Notes: generated by a model not told the origin, from the sequence alone. Shown: positions 39,901 through 52,098, counted from the first letter of the stretch. The stretch is 64,000 bases of DNA from Paraspadella gotoi (GCA_051294375.1 CM119264.1:9422764-9486763), one strand, 5' to 3'. Numbers and translations: made by a program.

Positions 39901-41923
39901 ACAATTATTACTGTCTCTTAAAGGAATATTTTTAAATGCTTTATATAGAAGTTAGACCTAATCCAACGTGCTTAATGGTCTGAGATACATCCCTAACATC
40001 CACTAACACTAATCTGATTGAAACCTAATCTTATCCCTAACTTATCAACTTATTACTATAAATCTGCTCCCCAAACTTTTTGATTAACGTTTCATATTAA
40101 AGATCAAAAATTAATTTATCTCTTTTATTTTCTAAGGATTGGGTGTGTGCCGAAAAATTCACTGTACCCCTCTGCCCGACGTTGGTAAAACGTTTTGCGA
40201 TGAAGGGGAATCATAAGTCACTCGACTAAATCGGATAGGAGATGTTGCGAATTGGCGGAATGCATTTGCACGCCGGAAACTTGTCGAGGTCGACAATAGA
40301 AAACCAGTCGGATCAGGTAGGGAAAGATAAAACAACATAGAGAGAATGTACATTCATAACCATCTTCATTTTTTAAAACCTTAAAGGCTAAATAGAAGCC
40401 AAACCATGCATGATTCTTGCTCTATTGTATGAGTTGATATAAAAATAAATGAATTCCTAGATTTAACTTCATGGAATTGTAGAAAATGTTATCGGATTAA
40501 CGTTCAAAACAAAATCCAGACCAAAAACCAGACAATCTCCGTCGCCAGGAATCCTTCCGCGACGTTCGAATCGCACCTCTGCTGCCAAGTGGAGAATCGT
40601 CTGCAACGGAACGCTTGTCCCACTGAAGACGATCTTTCCGCCCAGTGCGGCGCTGCTGGGCAAGTCGCTTCAAGATCGACGGTCCGTGCTGCAAAGAAGT
40701 TGAGTGTGGTGAGTCCGATTTCAGAAAGGGTAAGTTTGTTCATATTAGAGACCCATTTTTTTACACAATTAAATATATTTTTTTTAACATGTATTTATTA
40801 TAGAATGGAATAGCAAATAAATTGGAACTCTTATTTAATCTCCTACAAATCCACTCTCTGTGATGTTAGACTTTCAATTAGTTTTATAAAATTATATGTC
40901 ATCCATGATCGATTGATAATCTCTCGTCCAGTTGCGAGGCGTCGAATGTCCACCTCTTCAAAACTGCGAAGATGGAGAAGAGTCTATGACGATAAAGACG
41001 GGTGTTGCGAATATATCTGTGCGGAGATGTGCAGCCGCTTTTTGGTAAACTTATAATGATAAAGCCTGGAAGTTCGATCAGTAATCTACACAAAGAATGT
41101 TTTAAAAAAACCTCAGTAATTTGAAAATTATCATATGATTAATTATTATTTAATTGGACTCACTATCGAAACTTTTGTCATGTTTATTTCATCAATTACT
41201 ATTAAATGATGTCGCTAGAAAACTCAATTTTTTATTCAGCAACGGGACCGATCTATCCACTTTGCGGGCAAAGGAGGAAGTACGGAGAGATGATCCCGTC
41301 TGTATAGAGCGCATCTTTTCACGCAAAATATTTAAACGCCCACGCCCATATATATCAAGATTTTATTTTGACGACTCATCCAATTTCTTTTCACCAGGCT
41401 TGACGCGGGTCGACTATCGAAATGATCGCCCTCGATGTTCATCGTGTCCACGACTTTTCTCGTAATCCTCCTGTCGCCGCCGTCTGCTCGGTGCGTGATG
41501 CTGGTCACTCTCAAAAAGTCGAAAAAACAAACTGGTAAAAGTGAGTGGAAGGCTGCTACATCTACCGAATTGCAACAATAAACAATGAAGTTCCGTGAAT
41601 TAGAAACGCTGTCTTTTGTTCAGTTTTATAGTTTTCTCCAAGAAAAACTAAAGTCTTGTAAAAGTACAACAGGACACAAAAATTTGATAGATATATTTAA
41701 ATTTGATCAATAAAAAATTTTTATAAATACAAATCGCTTTTTGAGACATATTTTCGATACTAGTAATTTGACGCTTTAATAATTCAAATAAGAAAAGACA
41801 AATCATAATTTTGATTGACAGCGATGTCCTCATATTAATAATTCAGCCTGCTTCTTTGCAAAGATATCAGAATTGATACAGCAATCCCTCTGCAGTAGCG
41901 TTCTCAAAGCTCAACTTGATCTC

Positions 41924-42236
41924 GGGCGCACAGAGTCGATGAGTTCCTAAGTCGTCTCGACGACCCAAAAAATGATGCCGATTTGAAGTATTGGAGACGA
42001 AGTTGACGAAGATTAGGATCCAGTCGAGAGGCCCAACCCGTCCACCTCCACCGAGATGTCGTGCAGTTCTCGATCTCGAAGATGTTCAGCCTCGGAGGCT
42101 GTTGGAGGGTCGATGCTCTGCCAAACAACCACCTGATAGACGAAAGGGCAGGAAAATAGATAGAAAGAATGACAGTTATGAGTTATGACATAATTTCCGA
42201 TTGGCGCTCATCCAACCTTCCACTCCAAAAAATCGC
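41924..42236 (-). pseudogene. Truncated, frame-broken copy of the TULIP gene 3' end
   Basis: Matches the last exon and part of the penultimate exon of the gene at 49242-51229 with several one-base gaps, then ends abruptly. It is the end of copy A. Confidence 0.7.
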
Positions 42237-42237
42237 A

Positions 42238-42387
42238 TTTCTCTCTTCTTTTACTATCCCTCACTATCTCTATTTCCATTTCAACTTCACTATTTACTTT
42301 ATTAATTTTTAATTATTTATTACTCGCATTATTATTAATTTTATTGCACAAAAGTTTTAAAANNNNNNNNNNNNNNNNNNNNNNNNN
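42238..42387 (+). repeat. Third partial copy of block-start sequence, ending in a 25-N gap
   Basis: Sequence like 36785-36895 and 43945-44060 (CTTTACTATCCCTCAC, ATTAATTTTATTGCACAAA) is joined directly to the TULIP fragment. It is followed by 25 Ns at 42363-42387. The join looks artificial. Confidence 0.7.
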
Positions 42388-43390
42388 TAAATTTTTTTAC
42401 ATTTTCTATTTGAATTGGTTCATTGCAAACGAACAATTCGCCGCATTATCGCCATTTGAACGACCCGCGCTACATCCTTCCCCCTTTGGGCGTCCAGCCC
42501 ACCCTCACCCACGCTCGAAATCCAGCGGCCAGGACCGACCCCACTTCTCTCCCAAGATGGCGGCGCGCTTTCGGCGACATCCGCTTCTACGTCTTCTGCC
42601 AGGGAATCCTCCAGATCGACAATTCCATCCTCGCTCTTACCTGCGCAGCATCGTTACGCAGATCGAGCGAAGATTTGAACTGAGTAGCGAGATTCTAGGC
42701 AGAATCACACACCGGATTCCAGGTCAGTAAAGGAAGGAGGGAGCAGTCATTCATTCATTCTTTCATTCATTCATTCATTTATTCATTCATTCATTCACTT
42801 TTAGTTTTTTCTCCATTCATTAAACATTTCTTCACTCAGATCGGGAGTCTCTTGTTATCATTCCTTCTCTACGTTGGCAACGCCGTCCACCGTCCCTGCG
42901 CGATCGCCCTTTGCGCCATCGTCATGGCGGTCGCGCCCTCATTTCCGTTTTGCCTATCTCATCATGGACAAATACGGTGAGCGACATACAGGCTTTAGGT
43001 ATGTATAAACAAAATACATCAGGAAAAAAATTTACAATTAACTCGATGTGCTATATGTAATGGAGTGAGTAAGCTAATAAATTGAGTATTTGCTTGAATT
43101 TTTTTGCCGAATCCGTTTACAACGGATTTCGCTCTATAATTCACTTTGTCATTCAATTGATCCTAATTAATCCTATTTTAGGTGTAAATTATAATACTAT
43201 ATATACTTACTTAATTACTTATACTCTCTCATTCGTCAGAGTTCGAAGACGTCGTCCATGGCAGCGAACGTCTCTTACGAGCCGCTTGCCATCTCCTGAC
43301 TTTTTCGTCGACGACTGTGCGACTGAGAGTCGGCCAACGAACAATCCAAGCTGTTCACATGTGGATCTTTGCTCTTCCTTTCACAAGTGA
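42388..43390 (+). pseudogene. Inverted duplicate of the OATP 5' exons
   Basis: Reverse complement of about 33020-34060, covering OATP exons 1-3. The first-helix exon (42560-42722, with FYVFCQGILQ and IVTQIERRFELSSE) reads better here than at 33.8 kb, whereas exon 2 (about 42840-42980) has lost bases. Each copy corrects errors of the other. It ends at the (GA)n tract where the original also has (GA)n. Confidence 0.75.
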
Positions 43391-43398
43391 CATAGATG

Positions 43399-43411
43399 AG
43401 TAGAGAGAGAG

Positions 43412-43505
<94 letters not shown>
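43399..43505 (+). repeat. (GA)n microsatellite at the junction of the inverted OATP piece and block B
   Basis: About 100 bp of GA that joins two unrelated segments, a likely site of assembly crossover. Confidence 0.93.
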
Positions 43506-43814
43506 TTTACGTGTGTCCCAATAATCTTCACGCTACAACGAAAAGCAGAACAAGCCAATTAATTTTACCGGAATATCGTCACGTCTCCCCCTTCTCCCAC
43601 CTCCCCCTAGCTAATAACTATTCAAACTTTTCTTTTTTGACTATTTTTTACTGAAATGTGTTCGTAAGTATTTTCCTTTCGGTTTCGTTGTGTTAGATAG
43701 TTGTTTTGCAAAGTAACCGGAGTTTTTATGTAGTCAACACAGATTAATGTTAAAATCGGACGATGTTTCAGCAAAAATTTTACAGTTTGAAATGAAATAA
43801 AACTGGTTTATAAG

Positions 43815-43883
<69 letters not shown>

Positions 43884-44221
43884 CATGATTCTCTCATTTC
43901 ATGCGACCGGAGAGGGCCAGCTCAATTTTGGCTTTTTTCGTTTATTTCATTTCTCTTTCTTTACTATCCCTCACCATCTCTATTTTCATTCCTGAGTCTT
44001 ACACTAATTTCAATTATAGATTATTCTCACTATGTTATTAATTTTATTGCACAAGAAATTTAAAAACTGATCTTGAAGTTTGAAAAAATTTTAATTGTTG
44101 TACATTTTGTATCAAACACCTTTACACCCTTCAAATTTCAATTCACCCCTATCTGAATCTATTGTCACCGTCTGACCACATTCCTCTCCTCAATTTCTTT
44201 GCTTGGCAACTTTGAACTTGG

Positions 44222-44271
<50 letters not shown>

Positions 44272-45523
44272 AGAATAAACCTATTTTCATATTATTTTAC
44301 AACTGTCAAATTGCTCTGATGAAGGTTTGATATTAAACCGAAACATGTCCGATTTTAACATTAATCGTTGTTGGATACAATAAAAACTCTTAGTTGCAAA
44401 CAACTGAATTGTATTTAATATTAATGCCTAGGTTTTTATTTCAATGTAAAAAGTATCACTCAAATTTACTTTTACTTTTTTAAACCAAATGTCTTTATGG
44501 TATTTTTGTAAATGCTTTAGTTATTAGATTAGATTTACTATCCACTGAAATTGTACAATTTTTTTTCTGTTATTTAAGTTTTTTTTTTTATTAAGAGGAT
44601 TTGAAAGACATTCTATTAATTTTTTTGTTATTTTTATTGTTCATTTTTTTTATTCTCGTTTTTTTTATTATGTCTTGATCTGATATTTGATCATACTTCA
44701 TGATTTTTTATCATAAAACTAAATACTAAATCTTTTTATGTATTTTTAATCCTAAATGTGAAGTGGAAAAATTTATGCAAGAAAAAATAATATTATTTTA
44801 ATAATTATAGAATATTTTTTTCAGTTAAATTAGTTATAGTACCGCGCTAACAGTTCAGTTTATGCCTTGAAAGCGATTACATATATTGGCGCAGCCACTG
44901 GTTATTTAATTGTAAAAACAATTACGTTTACTTTTGATTACAACAATGTTTATTTGTTCCCCCTCACCTCTCATTCCTCACAATCGGGAAAAGAAGAGCA
45001 AACAAAGGAGTAAGAGTTTACTTTCGACTTCTTGATCGAGATAAAGGTTTTAAGTGCGACCCCGCTCTCTCCCAAATAATAACATTGCATTAAATCATTT
45101 TGAAGAAAAAAAAATAATTCGAGTTCATTTTTATAAAAATCAAAATGGAGAAAAAACTAAAAATGGAGACGTAAAATATTTCATTGAATAAAAAGTGAAT
45201 ATTTTCATCTCATAGACATACTACTAGTATTTGCATATCTTGGAAAAAGCATTGAACCAAAATAGAAATGTATAAATATTTTATTTCGTGTTGTTGGCTT
45301 CTATTGGTATTATTCGATCGCACTCAGTCAGGTTCGAAAACACGCATTTATTTTAAACAATGAATTTTGTAATAAAAATAGGCAAAAGTTTACAAAAGAC
45401 GGGAATGGGCTATTAAAAAAGAATTAAAATTAATCTCTTTTCTAAGTTTTATGACGTTTAAAATACTATTTTTAGTACTAAAAAGTTACGAATCGCATAA
45501 TTAATCAAACTTAAATTTTTTAG
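43506..45523 (+). other. Non-coding left part of block B
   Basis: AT-rich sequence with GA/CT tracts at 43819-43884 and 44222-44272. Upstream exons of the VWC-like gene should lie here or further left, but none could be identified. Confidence 0.45.
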
Positions 45524-48500
45524 CCGAAGATTTTGAGCCGCGTTACTCTCTCGGCGTCAACCCTGAAGTAGAGTTAAGGGCGACTGGGCAAGGGGACTTC
45601 GATCCAGTTCACTGTCCGGGTCAACACTATGAGTACATGAGGAAGAGAGACGTCGTCCTTCGCGCCTTCAAATCTAGATGGAACTTCATGGCGGATCGCG
45701 TCGAGGAGTGAGTGACTTGAGCAACAGGCTAAAAACATAACTCCTCTTTCACTAAATTCTAAATCATCTGGTTCTGTGAAAATATAAAAGTGTTCGGGTC
45801 AGTTTTAAACCCAAATTCCATTTTTCAGATGCTTTATGGCTTGTAATCAGGTGATAAACTTTGAATGCAAGACTTTTCTCTTCAAACATCTGACACCCGG
45901 ATCTAAAAATGGCACCTGCTCTCTTTCCGATACCGCCGTTGAAGATTTAGCGTCGGTCAGCATCTGCTTCGGTTCCGAGTGCAAAATTGATCTTTATCAC
46001 AGGTGTCAAAAAATTATTTTAGCGCATTAGTTGTTTAATTTAATCTTAGTTTATATTTGTAATAAACACAAAGTCAAAAATATGATATTGTGGCGAATCC
46101 TAAATTTGCCTCTCGTATTGCTTGATGAAACAGCTCGTCCCATTGGCTTTGACAGCTACGTACTCCTTCACCAATCGTGAGTTCCGGATTCAATCCCCTC
46201 ACGGTCACGCTGGTTAAAGTGTGATGGTGTCGGCATAAACACGCCAGTGTCATGGAGTGGTCACAGCAGGTCCAAAGCCCTGAGTGCCAGCTGTCGAGAG
46301 ATGCCTCACACCCCAGGAATCACACATATCCCCCCGTTGCCATAATATTACCTTTTTTTTTGATACAGAATTACCTATAATTATAATTATCTGTAAAACA
46401 TGTGTAGATTAACCCTCTATTTCCAGAAAACTACACTAACGTCCTCATCCCAAACAGATAAATGATTTTATATTGAAATATTTAACACAAAAAATATATT
46501 AACAAATAAATAAAATCATAAATAATAGTTATTTTTAAATCTAAAAAAAATAAAAATAGTGAAACAAGTAATTTTGAAACTTTTATAAAACAGTTTTATT
46601 TCTTTTCCAAAGTAAAAACTAATTTCCTATAAATGGCCTCTGATCGATCAATTATCTTCCTGAAATACTAAGAAAACATAAAAAATGACACATGAAAAAA
46701 CATGAAAACATTAAATAGTTTATTTTTCTTTTCCAATTATTGTCTCCTGCAAAGTAAAAAAAAATGTGACCAAACTGGTTTATCTATAAATAGCCTTAGA
46801 GCGAAATATTAAGAAAACATAAAACATTGCACATGAAAAAACATGAAAACATAAAACAGTTTCTTTCTTTTCCAATTACTGTCTACTTCGGCAAAGTAAA
46901 AAAAAATGACTAAACTGGTTTCTCTATAAATAGCCTTTGAGCGACAATTATATTCTTGAAATAATAAGAAATGTATGGTAGACTAAAATGGCAAGTAATT
47001 TACCTCCCAACCCAAAGGTCCGGGGTTCGAGCCCGGTGGTCGCCTTACACTTAAGAAGGACCCGACGCATAACCCGCCTGTAACACGGTGTTACAGCCTT
47101 ATCCGGAGCTCTGGGACTGCTTATATTGAACACTTATGTCACTAATTCATAACAATTATTACTGTCTCTTTAAAGGAATATTTTTAAATGCTTTATATAG
47201 AAAGTTCATGACCTCAATCCAACCGTGCTTAATGGTCTGAGATACATCCCTAACACACTAACACTAATCTGATTTGAAAACCTAATCTTATCCCTAACTT
47301 ATCAACTTATTACTATAAATCTGCTCCCCAAACTTTTTGATTAACGTTGTCATATTAAAGATCAAAATTAATTTATCCTCTTTTATTTTCTAAGGATTGG
47401 GTGTGTGCCGAAAAATTGCACTGTACCCCTCTGCCCGGACGTTGGTAAAACGTTTTGCGATGAAGGGGAAATCATAAGTCACTCGACTAAATCGGAAGGA
47501 GAATGTTGCGAATTGGCGGAATGCATTTGCACGCCGGAAACTTGTCCCGAGGTCGACAATAGAAAACCAGTCGGATCAGGTAGGGAAAGATAAAACAAAT
47601 AGAGAGAATGTACATTCATATCCATCTTCATTTTTAAAACCTTAAAGGCTTAAATAGATGCCAAACCATGCATGAATTCTTGCTCTATTGGTATGAGTTG
47701 ATATAAAAATAAATGAATTCCTAGATTTAACTTCATCTGGAATTGTAGAAAATGTTAATCGGATTAACGTGTCAAAACAAATATCCAGACCAAAAAACCA
47801 GACAATCTTCCGTCGCCAGGAATCCTTTCCGCGACGTTCGAATCGCACCTCTGCTGCCCCAAGTGGAGAATCGTCTGCAACGGAACTGCTTGTCCCACTG
47901 AAGACGATCTTTCCGCCCAGTGCGGCGCTGCTGGGCAAGTCGCTGTCAAGATCGACGGTCCGTGCTGCAAAGAAGTTGAGTGTGGTGAGTCCGATTTCAG
48001 AAGGGTAAGTTTGTTCATAATTAGAGACCATTTTTTTACAACAATTAAATATATTTTTTTTAACATGTAATTTTATTATAGGAATAGGAATAGCAAATTA
48101 AATTGGAACTCTTATTTAATCTCCTACAAAATCCACTTCTCTGTGATGTTAAGACTCTTCAATTAGTTTTACAAAATTATATGTCATCCATGATCGATTG
48201 ATAATCTCTCGTCCAGTTTGCGAGGCGTCGAAATGTCCACCTCTTCAAAACTGCGAAGATGGAGAAGAGTCTATGACGATAAAGAACGGGTGTTGCGAAT
48301 ATAATCTGTGCGGAGATGTGCAGCCGCTTTTTGGTAAACCTTATAATGATAAAGCCTGGGAAGTTCGATCAGTAATCTCACACAAAGAATGTTTTAAAAA
48401 AACCTCAGTAATTTGAAATTATCAATATGATTAATTATTATTTAATTGGACGTCACTATCAGAAACTTTTGTCATGTTTATTTCATCAATTACTATTAAA

Positions 48501-48862
48501 TGATGTCGCTAGAATAACTCAATTTTTTATTCAGGCAACGGGAGCCGCATCTATCCACTTTGCGGCGAAGGAGGAAAGTACGGAGAGATTGATCCCGTCT
48601 GGTGCGAGGTACGAGCGCATCTTTTCACGCAAAATAATTTAAACGCCTCACGCCCCATATATATCAAGATTTTATTTTGACGAACTCATCCAATTTCTCT
48701 TTTCACCAGGCTTTGACGCGGGTCGACTACTCGGAAATGATCGCCCATCGATTGTTCATCGTGTCCACGACTTTTCTCGTAATCCTCCTTGTCGCCGCCG
48801 TCTGCTCGGTGGCGCTGATGCTGGTCACTCTCAAAAAAGTCGGAAAAAACAAACTGGAGTAA
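45524..48862 (+). CDS. Type I membrane protein with VWC-like cysteine-rich repeats, 5' end missing
   Basis: Seven exons join in phase: 45524-45707, 45829-46002, 47395-47579, 47820-47984, 48217-48333, 48535-48608 and 48710-48862 (stop TAA), about 350 codons. Exons 3-5 each carry the C..C, CC..C.C spacing of von Willebrand C / chordin-type modules, for example GECCELAECICTPETCP, GPCCKEVECVCEASKCPP and NGCCEYNLC. Exon 2 has further paired cysteines. The last exon gives a single helix (LFIVSTTFLVILLVAAVCSV) and a short basic tail ending KKVGKNKLE. VWC modules often bind TGF-beta/BMP ligands, but that role is only inferred. I do not recognise an orthologue by name. The start and signal peptide are not found. 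An AATAAA lies about 40 nt after the stop. Confidence 0.7.
46135..46345 (+). mobile_element. tRNA-like SINE candidate in an intron of the VWC-like gene
   Basis: A-box-like ATTGGCTTTGACAGC and B-box-like TTCCGGATTCAATCCCC at tRNA spacing, followed by a body with GTGATGGTGTCGGCATAA and CTGTCGAGAGATGCC. No transfer-RNA cloverleaf can be completed, so it is a SINE or pseudogene rather than a functional tRNA. Confidence 0.45.
46970..47150 (+). mobile_element. Second tRNA-like SINE candidate in the same intron
   Basis: AATGGCAAGTAATTTACC precedes CCGGGGTTCGAGCCCGG, a strong T-arm/B-box match. The downstream sequence (CCGCCTGTAACACGGTGTTACAG, itself an inverted repeat CTGTAACACnnTGTTACAG) is unrelated to tRNA. 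Confidence 0.5.
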
Positions 48863-48901
48863 AGGTTGAGTCGAAGGCTGCTACATCTACCGAATTGCAA
48901 C

Positions 48902-48907
48902 AATAAA
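48902..48907 (+). terminator. Polyadenylation signal of the VWC-like gene
   Basis: AATAAA 40 nt after the TAA stop of the last exon. Confidence 0.6.
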
Positions 48908-49241
48908 CAATGAAGTTCCGTGAATTAGAAACGCTGTCTTTTGTTCAGTTTTATAAGTTTTCTGCCAAGAAAAACTAAAGTCGTTGTAAAAGTACAACGA
49001 GGACACAAAAATTTGATAGATATATTTAAATTTGGATCAATAAATAATTTTTATAAAAATACAACTCGCTTTTTGAGACAATATTTTCGATACTAGTAAT
49101 TTGACGCTTTAATAATTCAAATTAGAAAAGACAAATTCATAATTTTGATTGACAGCGATGTCCTCATATTAATAATTCAGCCTGCTTCTTTGCAAAGATA
49201 TCAGAATTGATATCAGCAATCCCCTCTGCATGTTAGCGTCC

Positions 49242-51229
49242 TCAAAAGCTCAACTTGATCTCGGGCAGCACAGAGTCGATGAGTCTCCTAAGTCGTTCCT
49301 CGACGACCCAAATGATGACCGATTTGAAGGTATTGGAGACGAAGTTGACGAACGAGTTGAGGATCCAGTCGAGAGGCCCCAACCCGTCCACCTCCACCGA
49401 GATGTCGTGCAGGTTCTCGATCTCGAAGATGTTCAGCCTCGGAGGCTGTGGAGGGTCGATGCTCTGCCAAACAACCACCTGATAGACGAAAGGGACAGGA
49501 AGAGATAGATAGAAAGAATGACAGTTATGAGTTATGACATAATTTCCCGATTGGCGCTCATCCAACCTTCACTCCAAAAAATCGCAATTTGACGTGAATG
49601 TCCACCGACGGACCAATGTTCATGAACTTGATGTGGCCTTTATAATGGCCTAGTAGGTTGGAAAGTCCCAGGTGGGCGGTAATGCTGAAAAAAAAAGACG
49701 GCCTGTCAGGATTTAAATCCCAGCTGCTGTTGTTTCAATTTGAAAGTTGCTAATTTAATTTAAGACTAACATTAAAAATCAAATTTTAATATTGTCGAGT
49801 TGTACTTGGTCGTGTTTTTCACTAAGACAAGGCTCACTCAAACTGCGACCGCTCGCCTGAGAGAATCCGTGAAAATAGATTTGTAAAGGACTGCGTCGCC
49901 TGTTCTGTGAAGAGTCGACAATCCCGCCAGCCAACCGTCGAAAATCTTCGCCTCTCCTTCGATCGTTAAATGTTGAATATTTCAAATGAGGAAAAAAATG
50001 TATTTGCATGAGTAAATTTCTTTTCGTTAAGGTCATTAAGGTCAGTTAAGTCAGTAAGTAAGTAAGTAAGTCAGTAAGTTGATTCTCGGTGGTGATTCAT
50101 CCAATCAGAGAGTCCTTGGTTGATTTCATCCGAGTCGCCGATCCGGTCTGGTTCTGATTTGATTCCGATACGATTCCGATATTGCTCTTTGATTCCGATT
50201 TCCTCTTTGATGAGGTTTATGAGATATTAGAAATTCAATTGTGGGATTGCCAGTGTTTCCCGGAGCATCTCTTCAACTGGCTTACGGACCGCCCTCGGTC
50301 TCTTGCATGTTCGAACCGGTACCGTAACGTTTTACTGGAGTAATAGGAGATAACCGGGCATCGAACCGGGGACGCAGGGCTACGGTTGAAGAGAGGCGAC
50401 CTAAACACTGTCTAGCCATTGAGATAAAAACATTTAAACCTCCAGACAATTTATTGTTATAAAAGACCTGAGACGTTCACCAACAAGAACTTTCTTCCTA
50501 GAATCCCCACGTGGCTTCCTGAGGGGCGAGTCATACGGTAAAGAGGTTCGAGCTTCTCCTGAATTGTTTCGGTTCAGCGTTTGGCCAGGAGGTTCGGTTC
50601 CACCGGAAAGAAATTGGCGTCCGTTGTTTCGTGAAGGCCCAAAGGGGACTCCTCGTTCCTTCGCATGATGAGACGAAGGTATGAGAGGCTGAGACTTGGT
50701 TTTGTTTTGACTGTTTCACTGTTTTCTCATTACAAATGCGTTCAAATAGATTAGTCTTATTTATTTATTTCTTTAATCATTTTAATTTCTGAATTCTTTA
50801 CTTTTTTATTTTTGTATTTATAATTTATTTATTTAATAATTTATTGATATTAATTTTAATTTATTGATTTATTAATTTAATTAATTTATTAATTTATTAA
50901 TTTATTAATTTATTAATTTTAATTTATATTATTGATTATTAGTTTAATTAATTGATTGGCGGCCTTGACTTAAATATTCTTCTGATTATTTAATTTATTT
51001 TTATTAATAAAAAAAAACAAACGAACAACGTCAATTCGTAAACTTGCCTCCCATTTATTTGGTTCCGCTTTGTTTCCTCACGATTTTTTGTTTTATTTTG
51101 AAGCCTCACAACGGAAAAGTTCCTTTGATCCACGTCAGAAGCGCTCGGTATACGAGAAACATCGGCAAAACGACAAAAGACAATGAAAATTAAACAAAAA
51201 AACAGTGTCGCATTTATAGTAACTGCCAT
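49242..51229 (-). CDS. Secreted TULIP-fold lipid-binding protein (mite group-7 allergen / BPI-JHBP-like)
   Basis: Exons on the minus strand: 51229 to about 51080 (signal-peptide exon MAVTINATLFFCLIFIVFC), 50558-50468, 49956-49857, 49684-49567 and 49478-49242 (TGA stop). The last four join in phase; an exon joining the first to the second is not resolved. Typical TULIP features are GEAKIFDGWLAGLSTLHR, ITAHLGLSNLLGHYKG, FMNIGPSVDIHVKLRF, then an amphipathic C-terminal helix pair WILNSFVNFVSNTFKSVI and RLRRLIDSVLP. Proteins of this fold hold hydrophobic ligands in an elongated pocket; the order of motifs is closest to what I recall of group-7 mite proteins. The intron after 49857 appears to use a GC donor (AG|GCGAGC). 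The gene converges on the VWC-like gene with about 380 bp between stop codons. Confidence 0.68.
50335..50430 (-). mobile_element. tRNA-derived SINE or tRNA pseudogene in a TULIP intron
   Basis: On the minus strand TCAATGGCTAGACAGTG (A box) is followed by CCCCGGTTCGATGCCCGG (B box/T-arm, about 50353-50370). Flanking bases do not close a good acceptor stem, so a functional tRNA is unlikely. Confidence 0.5.
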
Positions 51230-51449
51230 TGTTCCGTTTCAGGCCGAAAGAAGACACCTACAAGCTTTTGCTAAGCGTATCTTTTTAGCACCTTCTAGAC
51301 TTACATGCTAGGCCTCCTATACGATCACTTGAAGTCTACCATATCTATCCCATCTACGGAGTGCTCTATAATCTCCGATATCAGCATTTACGCGCTATGT
51401 CCATTTCGTGTCTCCCTGACTTTAACGAATTTTTCTAAAACGCACGTAA

Positions 51450-51540
51450 ACTCTCTCTCTCTCTCTTTCTCTCCTCTCTCGCTCTCTCTCCTCTCTCTTC
51501 TCTCTCTCTCTTCTCTCTCTTCTCTCTCTCTCGCTCTTTC
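51450..51540 (+). repeat. (CT)n microsatellite
   Basis: Interrupted CT tract, about 90 bp, preceded by ACGTAAAC. The same GTTTACGT-GA junction is seen at the left edge of the duplicated blocks. Confidence 0.93.
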
Positions 51541-52091
51541 ATCCACTCTCACTCCCCTCATAATCTCACATCCTCCCACGCCCGAGCCGGTTTAGTTTCT
51601 TTCTTTTCGTTTCGCAGCTCTTCCCTTCATCCGGTCCGTTTCGTCACTGGCTCTTTCTCTTCCTCCTCCAATACACTTACTTTGTTATCTTCCTCATCCA
51701 CTCGAGAACGCCTCCTCCGGTTGCCTAGGCTACTCGCCAGTTATGGTGTCGAGAACGTGTCAACGCACGCGCCTTCACGCGCTCATATCGCGCATGCACT
51801 CCGCGTGCGAAGGTGATATCCTGACGATGCATAAATTATTGACGAAAATCCCTTAAAAAAGCGGAAACTATTCTGGAAATCGGCCATGAATTTAATCCGG
51901 TGAGTGAACAAAAAACAAATATAATTTACGAATTATTAGGAATAATATTTGCTCGCCAATAAATAAGCGTTTTGAAGAGTAAACATTCGGTGCGGAAGAG
52001 ATACTGGAAAACTTTTTTCCGATGATGAAAAACGGGCATTTAACTTTGATGTTGTGATTTTTTTTAGAAATGTAGGTCAGTGAAAATACCT

Positions 52092-52098
52092 TTTCTTT

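Larger units (their letters stand above)
38334..41540 (+). pseudogene. Frame-broken copy of the VWC-like membrane protein exons
   Basis: Exon equivalents are visible near 38334-38518, 38629-38795, 40137-40318, 40551-40713, 40934-41046, 41242-41300 and 41400-41535, in the same order as the intact set at 45524-48862. Nearly every exon has one or more single-base gaps that shift the frame. The excess of gaps over substitutions points to sequencing error in a duplicate haplotype or read rather than a decayed gene. Confidence 0.7.
35945..42237 (+). repeat. Low-accuracy tandem copy (copy A) of the 43.5-49.58 kb block
   Basis: Reads colinearly with 43500-49580 from GTTTACGTGTGTCCC onward, through the VWC-gene exons to the TULIP-gene exons, but with many one-base omissions relative to copy B and few clear substitutions. 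Its left end also carries an internal repeat (36071-36300 and 36408-36716). It stops inside the TULIP penultimate exon at about 42237, where it jumps to another fragment of the block. Confidence 0.85.
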
